NCBI GenBank assembly: GCA_003313425.1
Contig: NHZP01000071.1
Span: 218,245-282,244, forward strand
Source of the DNA: Pseudopyrenochaeta lycopersici
Lineage: Eukaryota; Ascomycota; Dothideomycetes; Pleosporales; Pseudopyrenochaetaceae
Reading direction: 5' to 3'
Length of the DNA stretch: 64,000 nt
A program made the translations under genes and the position numbers. Shown in pieces: positions 12,302 to 22,905 of the stretch; within the stretch, counting starts at the first letter, position 1; the number at the start of each line of letters is the position of its first letter. The notes under the pieces were generated by a model, which was given only the letters and a program-made list of their open reading frames with translations, was not told the DNA's origin and searched no databases.

Positions 12302-12544
12302 ATGGGCGAGGTAGAGAAGCACTTCATGGTGCCCTCGAGAGCGGTAGCTATTACATCTGAATACTTCAACCCATGGGTCAATGGGAATACAGTGGAAGCC
12401 AAAACACGATATGCCAAGTTCCAGGATGTAAGAACTGACGGCCTTGTACGATTTCTAGAGTACGCATACCGCCGTGACTACGCTATTCCTCTCTACATTA
12501 AAGACAAAGGCGAGCTGCGGAAGAAATACCAATTCCTGTCCTAA
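12302..12544 (+). pseudogene. BTB/POZ-domain fragment (80 codons)
   Basis: An ATG-to-TAA frame contains FMVPSRAVAITSEYFNPW and VRFLEYAYRRDYAIP. These match the middle and C-terminal part of a fungal BTB/POZ domain, which mediates dimerisation and cullin-3 adaptor functions. The domain's first strand is missing, and the frame ends soon after the domain, so it is probably a truncated gene. Alternatively it is the first in-frame ATG of a spliced gene whose 5' exons I cannot identify. It follows directly on the transposase fragment ending near 12200, suggesting that the insertion destroyed its 5' half. Confidence 0.6.
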
Positions 12545-13789
12545 AGGTCTCTGGCATTCCCACTTGAAATGCCCGTGTTTAGGTGGCACTGAAGGTAAAC
12601 CACATTAGGAAACATCACGTAGGAATACTACAAATATAAGACATAGACAAAAAATCATAGCTTTACTCTCTTACTAAAGATTCGGGGCTTATAAACAACT
12701 CTAAAAACTTTGTTTATATTGTTTTGCTAGCGTGTCCTCATTACCTGCTATGCTAGTTGAGATATCGAACGTCAAAGTTGAGATGAAAAACTGTATCGCT
12801 AACCCTATCTCTAAGCCAGATATGGATGTGCGCCAGGTGGCGGAACATGTTACGGGGTGCGCCTCAGTAGTGCGTCTGGATGCCCATCCCAAGCATGCTC
12901 ATTTTTACAAGTGCTTGAAATTTCTTCAGGTAACTTGCCAATCTAGGTATTCATAACAATGGGGGAAAAACTCATTACTCTTTGCAGAATCCGTGGTTAA
13001 CTTTCAAGTTCTTACCAAACTTCTATAACAGGAAGTAAAGCTGTGCGGCAAACTACACCCACGTGTGCATATATTAGAGGACATATTTCTCGCGAATTTA
13101 AAGTACGAATTACTTATCCTCCCCTATAGCCTCCTAAATCTTGGCGTTTTAATACTAATATTGAAAGCGGCTAAATTCAGGCTAGAGGCAGTAGGATTCC
13201 TCCTAGCGCGTAGAGGCTGTTTAAATAAGAGACTCGCAACTATATTGTAAGTGCTAGCAAACATTAAGGCTAGAGTTATTCTAGCCTATTCTTTTGCGGC
13301 GATATAATTTTATCATGGTTAGGTTTAGGGGAACCTAGGCATATAATAAGGGTAAGCGAGTTAATCAACGATAAGGGAGAATATAAGATACATTAGAGTT
13401 AATTAACGTACGTGGGATGGAAGCACTTATCTGTAAATAGAGAGCTAACTGTGGCTAAACTTTATCTAATACATCTAACCTCACTAATCAGATTATGATA
13501 CGGGTGAGATTCTGCGAGTGGATCTAGGAAGGAATATGCTCATTACACATCCAGGTCGGGATGTTATTGTAGGGAAGCAACTGCGCCAGAAACTAAGTAA
13601 AGTATTCTTGTGCTAGGGAGCCACAATGCAATGAGATTAACCGCAGCAGTAGAGTGAACTAGCAGGTTTCTTAACCAGAAATTTGTAACATGATATACTG
13701 TAGCATTAATAATAATGTTAAGTTATTATTATTATTATTATTATTATTTTCTACTATCTAAAAAACTTTAGAGTTATACTGTATTAGTA
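12545..13789. other. No recognisable gene; TTA microsatellite at its end
   Basis: No family recognised. A (TTA)n run of about 27 bases lies at 13723-13750, just before the next transposon. Confidence 0.5.
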
Positions 13790-15635
13790 ACGTGAGCGGC
13801 AAGCGAAACGCCTAGGTAAGCGAAACGCCTACCCTACCAAGCTTTACAACTTTGCACGTTAACAACTTAATCCTATAAAAAGCTACTACAGCTTATAGTA
13901 GCTTAAATTAATCCTCTACTTCTACTATATCTTTCTTACACGTACGCTTATTATATCCTGCCTCTCTATAAGTTTTATAGCGTTAGATACCCCTTATACT
14001 AGCACCTATTTAAGCCCTCTCTACACGTCTCTCTACCTTAAGTTAGGTATTAATATCCCTCTAAGTAATTAAGTCCTCTCTCTCCTCCTTTAATAGGGTC
14101 CCTCCCTACTAGATCTACTTTTTCTTACGCTTTTTCTGCTTAGAAGCAGCTCTATTTACCTACTTAAGACTAGCTACTTTAGCTTCTAGTAACGTGTATA
14201 AGTATACCTTTAATATTAATCCCTTTTTAACTTATAACACTATCTTAATAATAGAATTAAGAGAGGAACTCTTATAGTTATAAATCCTCTTTATAATTAG
14301 TGTTATTTAAGCCTCTATCTCTTAGGCGTTACTAGGTGTTTTAGGGTACCAGGGGGTGGGCCCTAGTAGAGGTAGTGTTAGCGTGCGAGGCTTTACTTTA
14401 AGCTTTAATAGTCCTACCTCTAGGCTGTATAGGACTAGGCTAGTTACTTAGAAGCTAGATAGAATATTCTGCTGTAAAAATAAGGTCTTAAATACCTCCT
14501 TAAAGGAAGATAGGAATGCTTTTTTATTAATATAAGTAATATAACTGTCTGCTAAGACCCTAATCTCTTGCTAGTATGCCTACTTTAATAGTGTAAAGCA
14601 GCCTATATTAAGCGGCTGCAGGATATAGGATAAATAGGAAGGTATATAGAGGGTAATTATCTTATTCTCCTTACATAGATCCTAGAAGGCAAGTAAATTA
14701 TAGCTCTTATAGCTATTAATTACTAGTAGCTAGTAACTGCCTACTATCTAGGCTGCTGTATACTAGATAAAGTGCTGTAGCTAGGCTAGACTAAGTTTAT
14801 TATTAGTCTAGCTATTCTTACTAAGGCCTATACGCTAGTCCTTAGATAGATTAGGCAACTAAGACTTATTATAGTTCTTAGCTTTAAAGATAATAAAGGG
14901 TAGAATTGTCTAGCCTATAGCGTTAATACTAGTAATTAACGTTACCTACTTACAGTTACTAGGTTATATTCCTAGTAGTCAAGTATATCTCTCAGACGCA
15001 GTTACTACCTTAACAGACCCTCCTACGCCTATAGTAAAGCGAGTCTTATTAAAGTTATAGGTATCTTTATCTAGGACACTATACTTAGCTTTAATATTAC
15101 GTATAAGGTTAAACTAGGGGCTAATAATAGCTAGATTACTGTATAGGACTCTCTAGTAGTCGCGTAGCCTACTTAGCTAGGATTTAATCTTAGGCTTACA
15201 AGAGACGAAGTTTCTAGCCTATTTTTCTCCTACCTAGCTACTACTACGAGTAGCTAGCAGCTAATTTGCTATCTTACAGAGATAAGACAGTGTAGAGGCA
15301 AATCCTTACGCGTCTAGCTTCCTTATATATTAGATAATCGCGTCTTCCTCGTGCCTGTTAAGCTTTAACGAGTTAGGTTAGCTGTCGCCTTGTAAAAGCT
15401 TTCTAGCGCGTTAGTCGCGGAGAGTCCTTCTAAGAACGTTGTAGCCTACTGCAGCTCGTTAATTACTTAATATCGCGTCTTTTTTTATTACTTAGATAGC
15501 TAAGATAATTCTATCCTTATAAGGGAGTAATTTAATATTAAGTTGTTAAGATATTGTAGTTAAAGGTAGAAGGAGGTGTGGTCTTGGCAAGAGTAGGCGT
15601 TTCGCTTACCTGGGCGTTTCGCTTGCCGCTCACGT
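13790..15635 (-). mobile_element. Pogo-like DNA transposon (GGCGTTTCGCTT family), RIPed interior
   Basis: Terminal inverted repeats begin ACGTGAGCGGCAAGCG and end in the reverse complement. Each end carries two copies of GGCGTTTCGCTT, and TA flanks the element at 13788-13789 and 15636-15637. The 1846-bp length equals the other Fot/pogo-like elements here. The minus strand retains the outline of a DDE transposase (YNF(N/D)KT block near 15050) but has lost most CpA/TpG and is filled with TAG/TAA. Termini are unmutated. Confidence 0.8.
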
Positions 15636-16038
15636 TAGTACTATAGAGTAATTATAAATTTTAATATATATATTTTTATAGTATTATTTTATACTTACTA
15701 TAATATAAAAATAAGGAAATAAGTACTACACATCTTTTAATTCCTATGGCCGATATTCTTTTATACACTTGCCCTAAAACCGGTCTCTATATGTATTGCC
15801 CTACTTATACTGTAATACTTGTAATACCGCTGCCGAAGATAAGCAACTCGGCTAATAGGGGAGGGTGATGCTTAACAATAGTGCTTTCGCCAAACGCGTT
15901 ATTAGGCAATGATCACGACGAAGTATATGATATATTCTCTCTGAGAGCATTACCAATCTGAAAGCCAAAATTTCGCAAGAGACTAGCCTGGTGCTTTCCA
16001 CTCTGTCTAGATACGAGTTCCTCCTCTTTCCAAGTAAG

Positions 16039-16998
16039 TCACACCCGCCGGCGCATTTGTAGACCCTTGCCACGCCACCACAGTCTAGTTCTTGTCCAGT
16101 GCGGTGTAGGCTGACTGCACGTTTTGCAGCGACAATCCTTGGGTTTCTTTAGTATACACTTTTGTAAATTTTTCGTTCCTGCTCGCACCCCTTTAGGGTC
16201 TAAAAGACATATCAAATCCACGAGCAAGTGTTGCAAACGGCGCAGTCGCTGGTCAAGGAGAGGCTCGTGCTGCTTTCGAGCCAGGTAAAACTCCTCAATA
16301 GCAGCACAAACAGGCATAAACCAGCCCTTAAATGTCTGGTCCGTGTCCCATCTCTCTTTAAATGCTGCATAACCCATACAGAAGAATTCATTTTCATCTT
16401 TTTCCCGGACAGTCATAATCTCTCCAATTGCGAGTTGCTGCCCACGCCAGACCCGGAATGGTCTTCTGTCAGGTTCAACATCGAGCTGGTTGAACTCTGA
16501 TCTTATTGAGAAGATGGTTGCAGTGAGGTTGCGGGTTTCTTCATCTGTTGGGCCTCCCATAAATTGCGCTTGCCGGCGATAAATATATGTCCATGTGAAA
16601 AACTGTCCAATCAGAAAAGACGTATAAATATATAAGTTCTCCTGATCAATAGCGTTGTTCGGGTCAATTAGGTTCAGGGTATCTCCACATGCTATACTAT
16701 AAAGTCGAGATTGGAGTTCTTGCGCTTCCAAAAGTAAAGGGTCCCGATATTTCCTAACCAGCTTTGCCGATTCGGTGAGACGCCGCTTGCGGTCGTCGGC
16801 CCAGAGGTTGAACCCGCCAGTGAACAAAGCCGCTATGGCTGCGCCTGCGAAGGCCATTACTCGGAAATAAGAGATCAAGAAGTCAAGCAATCCCTCAAGT
16901 TTCGGAGCAACGAGAATTGCACAGAACTGAGCAGAACGATGTGAAATATATCCTACATTGTTCTCTACTGCATACACATTAGGTAATGTCATTACCAC
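16039..16998 (-). CDS. Uncharacterised fungal protein with N-terminal membrane segment
   Basis: Uninterrupted 319-codon frame. A hydrophobic helix (about residues 48-66) is followed by a basic, soluble part. It contains RKYRDPLLLEAQELQSRLYSI, FLIGQFFTWTYIYRRQAQF, PFRVWRGQQLAIGE and LQHLLVDLICLLDP, a block order I associate with a widespread but functionally unassigned family of fungal proteins. The true start may be the Met at residue 48 (position 16857), just before the helix; the first 47 residues are less convincing. The Cys/Arg-rich last 35 residues look like a poorly conserved tail. Composition is normal and no stop is RIP-like, so the gene looks intact. It stands alone between transposons. 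I cannot assign a function. Confidence 0.7.
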   Translation of the reverse strand: MVMTLPNVYAVENNVGYISHRSAQFCAILVAPKLEGLLDFLISYFRVMAFAGAAIAALFTGGFNLWADDRKRRLTESAKLVRKYRDPLLLEAQELQSRLYSIACGDTLNLIDPNNAIDQENLYIYTSFLIGQFFTWTYIYRRQAQFMGGPTDEETRNLTATIFSIRSEFNQLDVEPDRRPFRVWRGQQLAIGEIMTVREKDENEFFCMGYAAFKERWDTDQTFKGWFMPVCAAIEEFYLARKQHEPLLDQRLRRLQHLLVDLICLLDPKGVRAGTKNLQKCILKKPKDCRCKTCSQPTPHWTRTRLWWRGKGLQMRRRV

Positions 16999-17391
16999 AC
17001 CTTTGTTGGGATGCAGGGTATAACTCTAATGTATAATACTTGTGCTCGTGACCGTAGTTGAAGCTTCTTGTGAGAAGATTAATGCAGCATGGCGTCTAGA
17101 CAAGTCGGCGGAGCTGTACCAGCAGCTGAAAACTATGTACAATACTGTAAACATTTCCACACTATCTCCGATTTCGGATTTTGTCTGCGGGGTTTCTGAA
17201 GAGATATAGTTTTACCCCTCAAATTTTGAATTCGGAGTAAAGGTTATGTAAGCTGGCTGTCACAAGCGATTTACATGTTTCTTGATTGGTCATGGAGCTG
17301 GGGAGGTGCTATCGAATCACAACGCTTTCTCTGGGTCTATCAAACTACATTGGTTGAAAACCCAACATGAGGCGTATTTCACGAGCACATA
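16999..17391. other. Upstream region of the 319-codon gene
   Basis: Non-RIPed intergenic DNA up to the TA target of the next transposon end; no promoter element stands out. Confidence 0.4.
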
Positions 17392-17761
17392 ACGTGTTTT
17401 ACCGGTTATCCGCGCACCCCACCAAAACTAATGCCTCTTAATGCTGAATTACTTAATAGCAGCGTAGTAAGTTCAAAATTTAATAAAGAGATAAGCTAGT
17501 ACATTTATATCTACACTAAAGTCGAGTATATTCTTGAATATAATAGTTGCCACATGTTGGTGATACTGTTACGAGTCCACATTGGTAGGTGGGGGAACAC
17601 AACTCTTTATGCCGACACACCAACCAAGCGGACATCATATAGCTAGAAGTCACGTGCAGTCCCCTAAGTCTCTAAGTCTCCTATAAGACTTAGTAGTTAG
17701 AGACATTAGAGACTAAGAGATAGCAATGTATATAACTTAAGATAATAGGCCCTTATAGCTA
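17392..17761. mobile_element. Truncated transposon left end plus possible LTR remnant
   Basis: From 17392, after TA, the sequence begins ACGTGTTTTACC and contains CACCCCACCAA, the internal box found at the other pogo-like ends here. No partner right end is seen. At 17567 a TGTTACGAG start and the hairpin-forming CTAAGTCT/AGACTTAG arms at about 17670-17710 suggest a second insertion, perhaps part of an LTR, but no end or TSD could be defined. Confidence 0.4.
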
Positions 17762-17986
17762 ACGTGTTCTACAAGTCCTCAGCGCGCACTAGTTCTTCGC
17801 CTACTCTACTAAAACTAACGCACCTCTCTTTTCTTAGTAACAATAGCTACTTAGTAACACTCTCTAGAGACTCTAAAAGCAAGTAGATATTAAAGATCTA
17901 ATTAAGTAGTTACAATACAACGTAACTACTATTACCTAGGTAGGCCTAAGAGTATTCTATAGAAAAGTAAGATTAAAAGTTAAATA
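17762..17986. mobile_element. Second truncated pogo-like left end
   Basis: After TA (17760-17761) it begins ACGTGTTCTACAAG, with an inner ACTCTACTAAAACTAACGCACC that corresponds to the CACCCCACCAA box after RIP. The next element (17987) is inserted in it at TA. No right end was found. Confidence 0.45.
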
Positions 17987-18059
17987 ACGTGTCACACAAG
18001 CGAGCGCCGCACCCCACCAAGTTTAAGCACCTCTCTTATCTTAACGTACAATAGCTTAA

Positions 18060-18830
18060 CATTATACTCTTTAAATGCCTTTAAATAAAGCAGATATCTA
18101 GCTTACTATCTTAGCTATTTATGGGTATTAAATTAGTAGTAACTAGCCTACTGTAGTAATCTTCATCGTGTCTAAAAGAATAATCCCTCGCTAACGCGCT
18201 AGGACTACTACTTAACGCAATTACTAGCCTAACTTAAGGAAGCTTACTTAGCTAGAAGAGGAGGTAATAGTTAATTATATACTTAATCTAGATTAACGTA
18301 AGTTTCCGCCTATATATATAGCCATACGTAATATAGCTAATAAGCTGCTATTAAAGCGTAGTAGAGGTCTAGTTAGTATAAACTAGCTACCTATACCCTC
18401 TGTATGCTACCTTACTTATCTTATCTACTACAGCCTCTTAATATTAGCTGCTTCTCTCCTCTTAAGAAGGCGTATAGCTGCTAGATAGAGAGCTTAATTA
18501 AGGCTTATATTAACTATATTACTAAGCTTAAATTTCTACCTACCTTTAAAGTAGTATTTAATTAAGCTTTTACTATAGTTAATATACGCTTAGTATTTTA
18601 AGGGGCAGGCCTTATTCCTCTCTAGCTAGACGTTGTCTTATTAAGACTAGATATCTAGCTACGTACGCTATTACTAGTAGCTTAGTTAGGAGCTTAAGAA
18701 AGAGCTTAGCAAGGAGCTCTCTAGGAGCCTTAAATACTAAGGAACCTATATAAGTTTAAAGCTTAATTAACTCTAATTAGTAATTACGTTTAATAGTATA
18801 AGAGCTTGTTACTAGCCTTAATTATTAAGG
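18060..18830 (+). pseudogene. RIPed, internally deleted pogo transposase
   Basis: Remnants of the same DDE transposase as at 40489-48389. A block resembling LLQLLNVSCFSLLKKAYS (near 18430-18480) is retained, but the first catalytic Asp block is deleted. Many TAG/TAA codons. It continues after the nested insertion at 32586-32700 with the basic C-terminal tail. Confidence 0.6.
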
Positions 18831-18904
18831 CGCTTAATTAGTTTATAAAAGAGGCTATAGTAGGGGTATATAGAGCTAAGCTAATAGAGGGTAGGATTAA
18901 TAGC

Positions 18905-19264
18905 TGTAAAGAATCTTAAAAGCTATTAGTAAGGATAACTAATAAGATTGCAAGGTTAGTTCTCTAGGATAGAGTGAGGGACTATATAGAAGGGGGTTTA
19001 ATACTAAGATAGTAAGAGGGCGCTTCTGTAAAGAGTACTAAGGGTTAAAAATAATTAGTATTACTATTACTATACTGTAGAGTATAATATTAAGTTAAAT
19101 ATACTAAGCTATAGAGGCTTATTATAATAATCTATATATATAATGCGCTTATTACGCTCGCTGCGAGCGGTTACGTAACGTGTAAGAAGTAGAATACTAG
19201 CGCTTCCTAACTAGTTATTAGTTCTTAAGGCATCCCCCCTTAACTAGGATTCTAGATGCTAACA
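18905..19264 (-). repeat. 3' LTR of gypsy element B
   Basis: Read on the minus strand it begins TGTTAGCATC and ends CTTTACA. It aligns with the LTRs of element A (40663, 47201), with additional C-to-T changes. Confidence 0.9.
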
Positions 19265-19541
19265 ATATCCTCTTCCTCCTTTAGGATTTATCTTAAATTA
19301 CGTAATGTTTAACTAGATTAGTTTTAAAGGCAGCGTACCTTATGTTTGTAGTAATATAAGACAAAATATTATCTAAGTCCTAGATTTATAATCTATGTCT
19401 TTATAATAAAATCCTCTATACTAAAACTATTACTAAATTTAAATATAATAAGTTTTTAAGGATAATACTATTTATTATATTATACTAGATTTAAATTTAA
19501 AATATACTAAATATACTTATTTAGGGAAGCTGTATATAAAC

Positions 19542-19857
19542 ATGTCTTAGGCTTCTTTAGACAAAATCTGTAAAGAGTATTAAAAGAAAGTAGATAATAA
19601 TAAGAAATTATTAGTAACTATAATCGCATAGCTACTCTAGAATAAGGCGATTCTAAAGCAGGTAGAAGAAAGGGCGCAGAAGAAAGCGTTATATCTAGCG
19701 TTAGAGATACACGACGACAGAGAGTTAGAGTTCGCTAAGGAGGCTCCTTATCTAGCCGCTGAAGCCTTAGTTAGTTTTTCTCTAATAGTATAGTCTACTA
19801 TAGGTACCTTAGACTAATTAGTAACTCTAGCAGAGCCTAGTTAGGTTCCTACTTTCT
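19542..19857 (+). pseudogene. Antisense ORF between pol and 3' LTR of element B
   Basis: Opposite to gag/pol, an ATG frame of about 105 codons encodes a charged, probably coiled-coil protein with ASLDKICKEY, KKVDNNKKLLVT, VEERAQKKALYLALEI and FAKEAPYLAAEALVSFSL. Stops are only TAG/TAA at positions that fit Gln codons. The same protein is encoded antisense in element A (46600-46923), where ATG became ATA. A TATATAAA lies about 10 bp upstream of the ATG. The C-terminus is unclear because it runs into the antisense of the pol end. I recognise no family. Confidence 0.6.
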
Positions 19858-19869
19858 AAGTTTGTTACC

Positions 19870-22346
19870 TTTCTCTTCTTCTTAGCCTCTTCTCTTTCCT
19901 AATATTCTCTAACTTTTTATTAGCAGTTTCTTAGGTGTTCCTTTAGTTCCTACGTGCTTTCTAAGCTTAGGTATCCTTTCTATTTAACTAAGTAACTAAA
20001 GTTTAGTTCTAGGTTATTAACTCTTCTATTTTATTAGTACCCTAGGATTTTCTTAACTTTAAACTTGTTTTCCTCCTCTAAGTTATATTAAAATATTCTC
20101 TGTAATAGTGTTATAAGGTTAGCTAGTTCTAACTTAGAGATATAGAAGTAGGAGTAGATCTTTGCATCTAGTAGTAGCTTAAGTGTATAATTTATAGGTC
20201 TGTTTTATTCTTTAACTAAAAATAGTCTAACCTTAATATAATTAAGTCTCTTACTTAGTCGCTTATTACGTAAATTTTTTATAAGTAAGTATACTTTATC
20301 CCTCTTCTTTACCTAAGGTGCTATTTTTCTTTTCTTATTCTAGTAGGAAATACTATTATATTATGCTTTCTTAAGGTTTTCTTAGAGTTATTCGTGTATT
20401 TTCTTTATTTCTTTAGCTATTTTTATAGCTGCTTTAGCTTTTTTGCTAAGATATAATTTTAGAAAGAGATTAGGGTGTCTCCTATAGTTAGTAAAGAACA
20501 GCGTTTTTCTAGTTAATTCTAATAATTTATTATTATAGGCTAGTTATGCTATTAGTAATAATAAGACCTAATTATTTTATTATTAGTTACTATAAATTCT
20601 TAGGTAGGTCTTTATTATTCTGTTTATTCTTTCTGTCTATCTATCTGTTTATAGGTAATAGGCTGTTAACAACTTTCTCTTTGTCCCTATCGCAGCTATT
20701 AATGTAGACTAGAAGTTAGATATAAAGAGCTTATCTCTATTACTTATAATAGACTTAGGTATACTATAGTATTATATTAGTCTGTCTAGAATAATAAACG
20801 CTAGTTATTCTATGTTATAATTATTTCTAAACAGTATTATCTCTACTACTTTTATAAACCTATAGACTATATTAAAGATAGCATTATACTTAATTCCTAT
20901 TATAGGATCTTTAGACAGTAGTAACCCTGTTATAAAGTCTATAGAAATGTCTTCCTAAGGTTTATTAGGTAGCTCTATAGCTTGCATTTCTCTATATAGT
21001 GCGTAGGTACTATATTTATTCTTATAATAGTCCGCGCATTTTTTAATAAACTATTTAATCTTAGCCTTTATATTCTTAAAGCTATAATATTACTATATAA
21101 GTTCTATTATTCTTTTAATTCTAGGGTAACTATATACTAGGTTATTATAGTATTATTAGATAATTACTTCTTATAATTCTTTAGGTACTTTAGACGTAAT
21201 TATTATAGTATTATTTAATAACTTATTTAGTCTTAAGCTTCTATCTTAGTTTACTTAAAGGATAGTATTATTAATTATTACTTTTATTCCTATAATATCT
21301 AATCTGCGGCTAAGAGTATTAGCTTTACTGTTATCCTTTCTTAGCGTATACACAATCTTAAACTTATATTATCCTAATATTTTAGCCTACCTAACCTGTC
21401 TTTAGTTTAGATCTTTAGTAGCAGTAAAATCAACTAAGTTCTTATAATCTGTAAATATTATAAGATCTAAGTAGCTCTCTGCGTAGATCTGCTAGTAGTT
21501 AAAGTTGTTAATAATTACTATAAGCTCTTTATTATGCACGTTATAGCGTTCCTTAGGGTCTGTAAATTTCCTAGAGTAGTAGGTAATTAGGTGCTATTTC
21601 GTATTATATTCTTATTTTACTATTATACCTAGTATAAGGTCTAAGGTATCTATTTTAAACTATAAGAGTTCTCCTATTTAGAATATAATTAACACTAGTA
21701 GTATAATATAGGCTTCTTTAAGTATCTAGAATACTTTTCTTTATTTATTTCTTTATTCCTATTTTATCTTTTTCCTTATAAGTTTAGTAAGTAGGATAGA
21801 TTTTTTAGAGAAGTCTTTAATAAATTATTAGTTAAAATTAATAAATTTTATAAATAACTATATATCTTAACTATTTTAGGTTTAGGCTATTCTTTTACTA
21901 CTTTTATTTTTTCTTTACTTATCTTTACTCTATATATACTTACTATATATCCTAAGAATTTAACTTCTTCCTTATAGAACTTATATTTCTTAGGTTTAAG
22001 TAGTAAACTAAATCTTCCAAAGTAGGCAAGAACTATTTTAACGTGCTTAATATATTCCTGTAAATTATTAGAGTACACGAGGATATTATTAAGTTATGCG
22101 ATAACAAATATATCTAGGTTGTAATGGGCTGCGCCCTTTAGGCCTCTTCGCCCATAACATAGGTATTCTCTTAACACGTTATTAATAAGTGCCTAGTATG
22201 TAGCTAGTACGTTAGTAAGACTAAAAGGTATTACTATATACTTGTAGTAGCTGTAGCGTGTTCTAAATGCAGTCTTTTATTCTTTGCCTTCTTTTATGTA
22301 AATAAGGCTATACGCTCCTCTTAAGTCTAATACTATAAAGACTTTT
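19870..22346 (-). pseudogene. Element B pol, 3' part (reverse transcriptase end, RNase H, integrase)
   Basis: On minus, from right to left: the RT block with LNNILVYSNN (catalytic YLDD degraded to LNN) and FSLLLKPKKYKFYKEEVKFLGY (21887-22078), then RNase H, the integrase zinc region and the integrase core down to about 20.3 kb. Numerous TAA/TAG. The 40-bp LTR relic sits inside the RT palm at 22120-22159, and element C interrupts the gene at 22346. Confidence 0.75.
22120..22159 (+). repeat. 40-bp relic made of both tips of an element-C-type LTR
   Basis: The first 20 bases equal the 5' tip and the last 20 the 3' tip of the element C LTR in sense orientation; the roughly 208 bases between them are missing. 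The relic is flanked by TAGGT on both sides (22115-22119, 22160-22164), the 5-bp duplication of a genuine integration. The join shows a TA microhomology. Confidence 0.85.
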
Positions 22347-22594
22347 TGTTATGGGCGAAGAGGCCTAGCTAACGAGTGTGCATTTGTCCTATACTACAGA
22401 AGGAGAAAGATAGAGAAGAGGTTACAGGTATCCTTAGAGGATATATATATGTTCGTACAAGTAAAGAGGGATGTGCCCCTCTAGCTACTAACTTGTATAA
22501 GCTTATAAAAAAAGGGGGCAGAAGAGATTAAGGAGTTCGCTCCCCGTGCAATAGTAGCGAAGCCTCTCTTACTTAAAGGGCGCAGCCTATTATA
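22347..22594 (-). repeat. 3' LTR of element C
   Basis: 248 bp; on minus it starts TATAATAGGC (TGTAATGGGC in the other copies, RIPed) and ends CGCCCATAACA. Nearly identical to the 5' LTR, with differences mainly of RIP type. Confidence 0.9.
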
Positions 22595-22813
22595 ATACTC
22601 TCCTCCTCCTTAAATAACTATATTACTTCTTTATACGTAGTTTAACTTTAACTTTATACTTATATAGGTAGTATTATATTATTATACTATAAAAGTAGAG
22701 ATATTATATATACTTTTTCTTCTTTATTTATATATAATTTTCCTCTTTTACCTATTATTATTACCTAATAACGTAAAGTAGAGGAGAGGTTAGTTATTTG
22801 CTCGCCCGTGCGT

Positions 22814-22822
22814 ATATAAAGA
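22814..22822 (+). promoter_or_regulatory. TATA box for the antisense gene of element C
   Basis: TATATAAAG is followed by a pyrimidine-rich stretch of about 40 bases, the usual arrangement of a fungal core promoter, and lies about 90 bp before the proposed start codon at 22906. It reads away from the 3' LTR and against pol. Confidence 0.45.
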
Positions 22823-22905
22823 GCTTTTCCTCTAACTCTTTCTTCCTCTTTTACTACTTAGCTTTAACTTACTTGCGTACAAATTATCTTCCTATTATTA
22901 CTAAC

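Noticed and set aside
15852..16073. 73-codon minus-strand frame overlapping the end of the 319-codon gene
   Set aside because: Different frame, no motif; probably 3' region of that gene.
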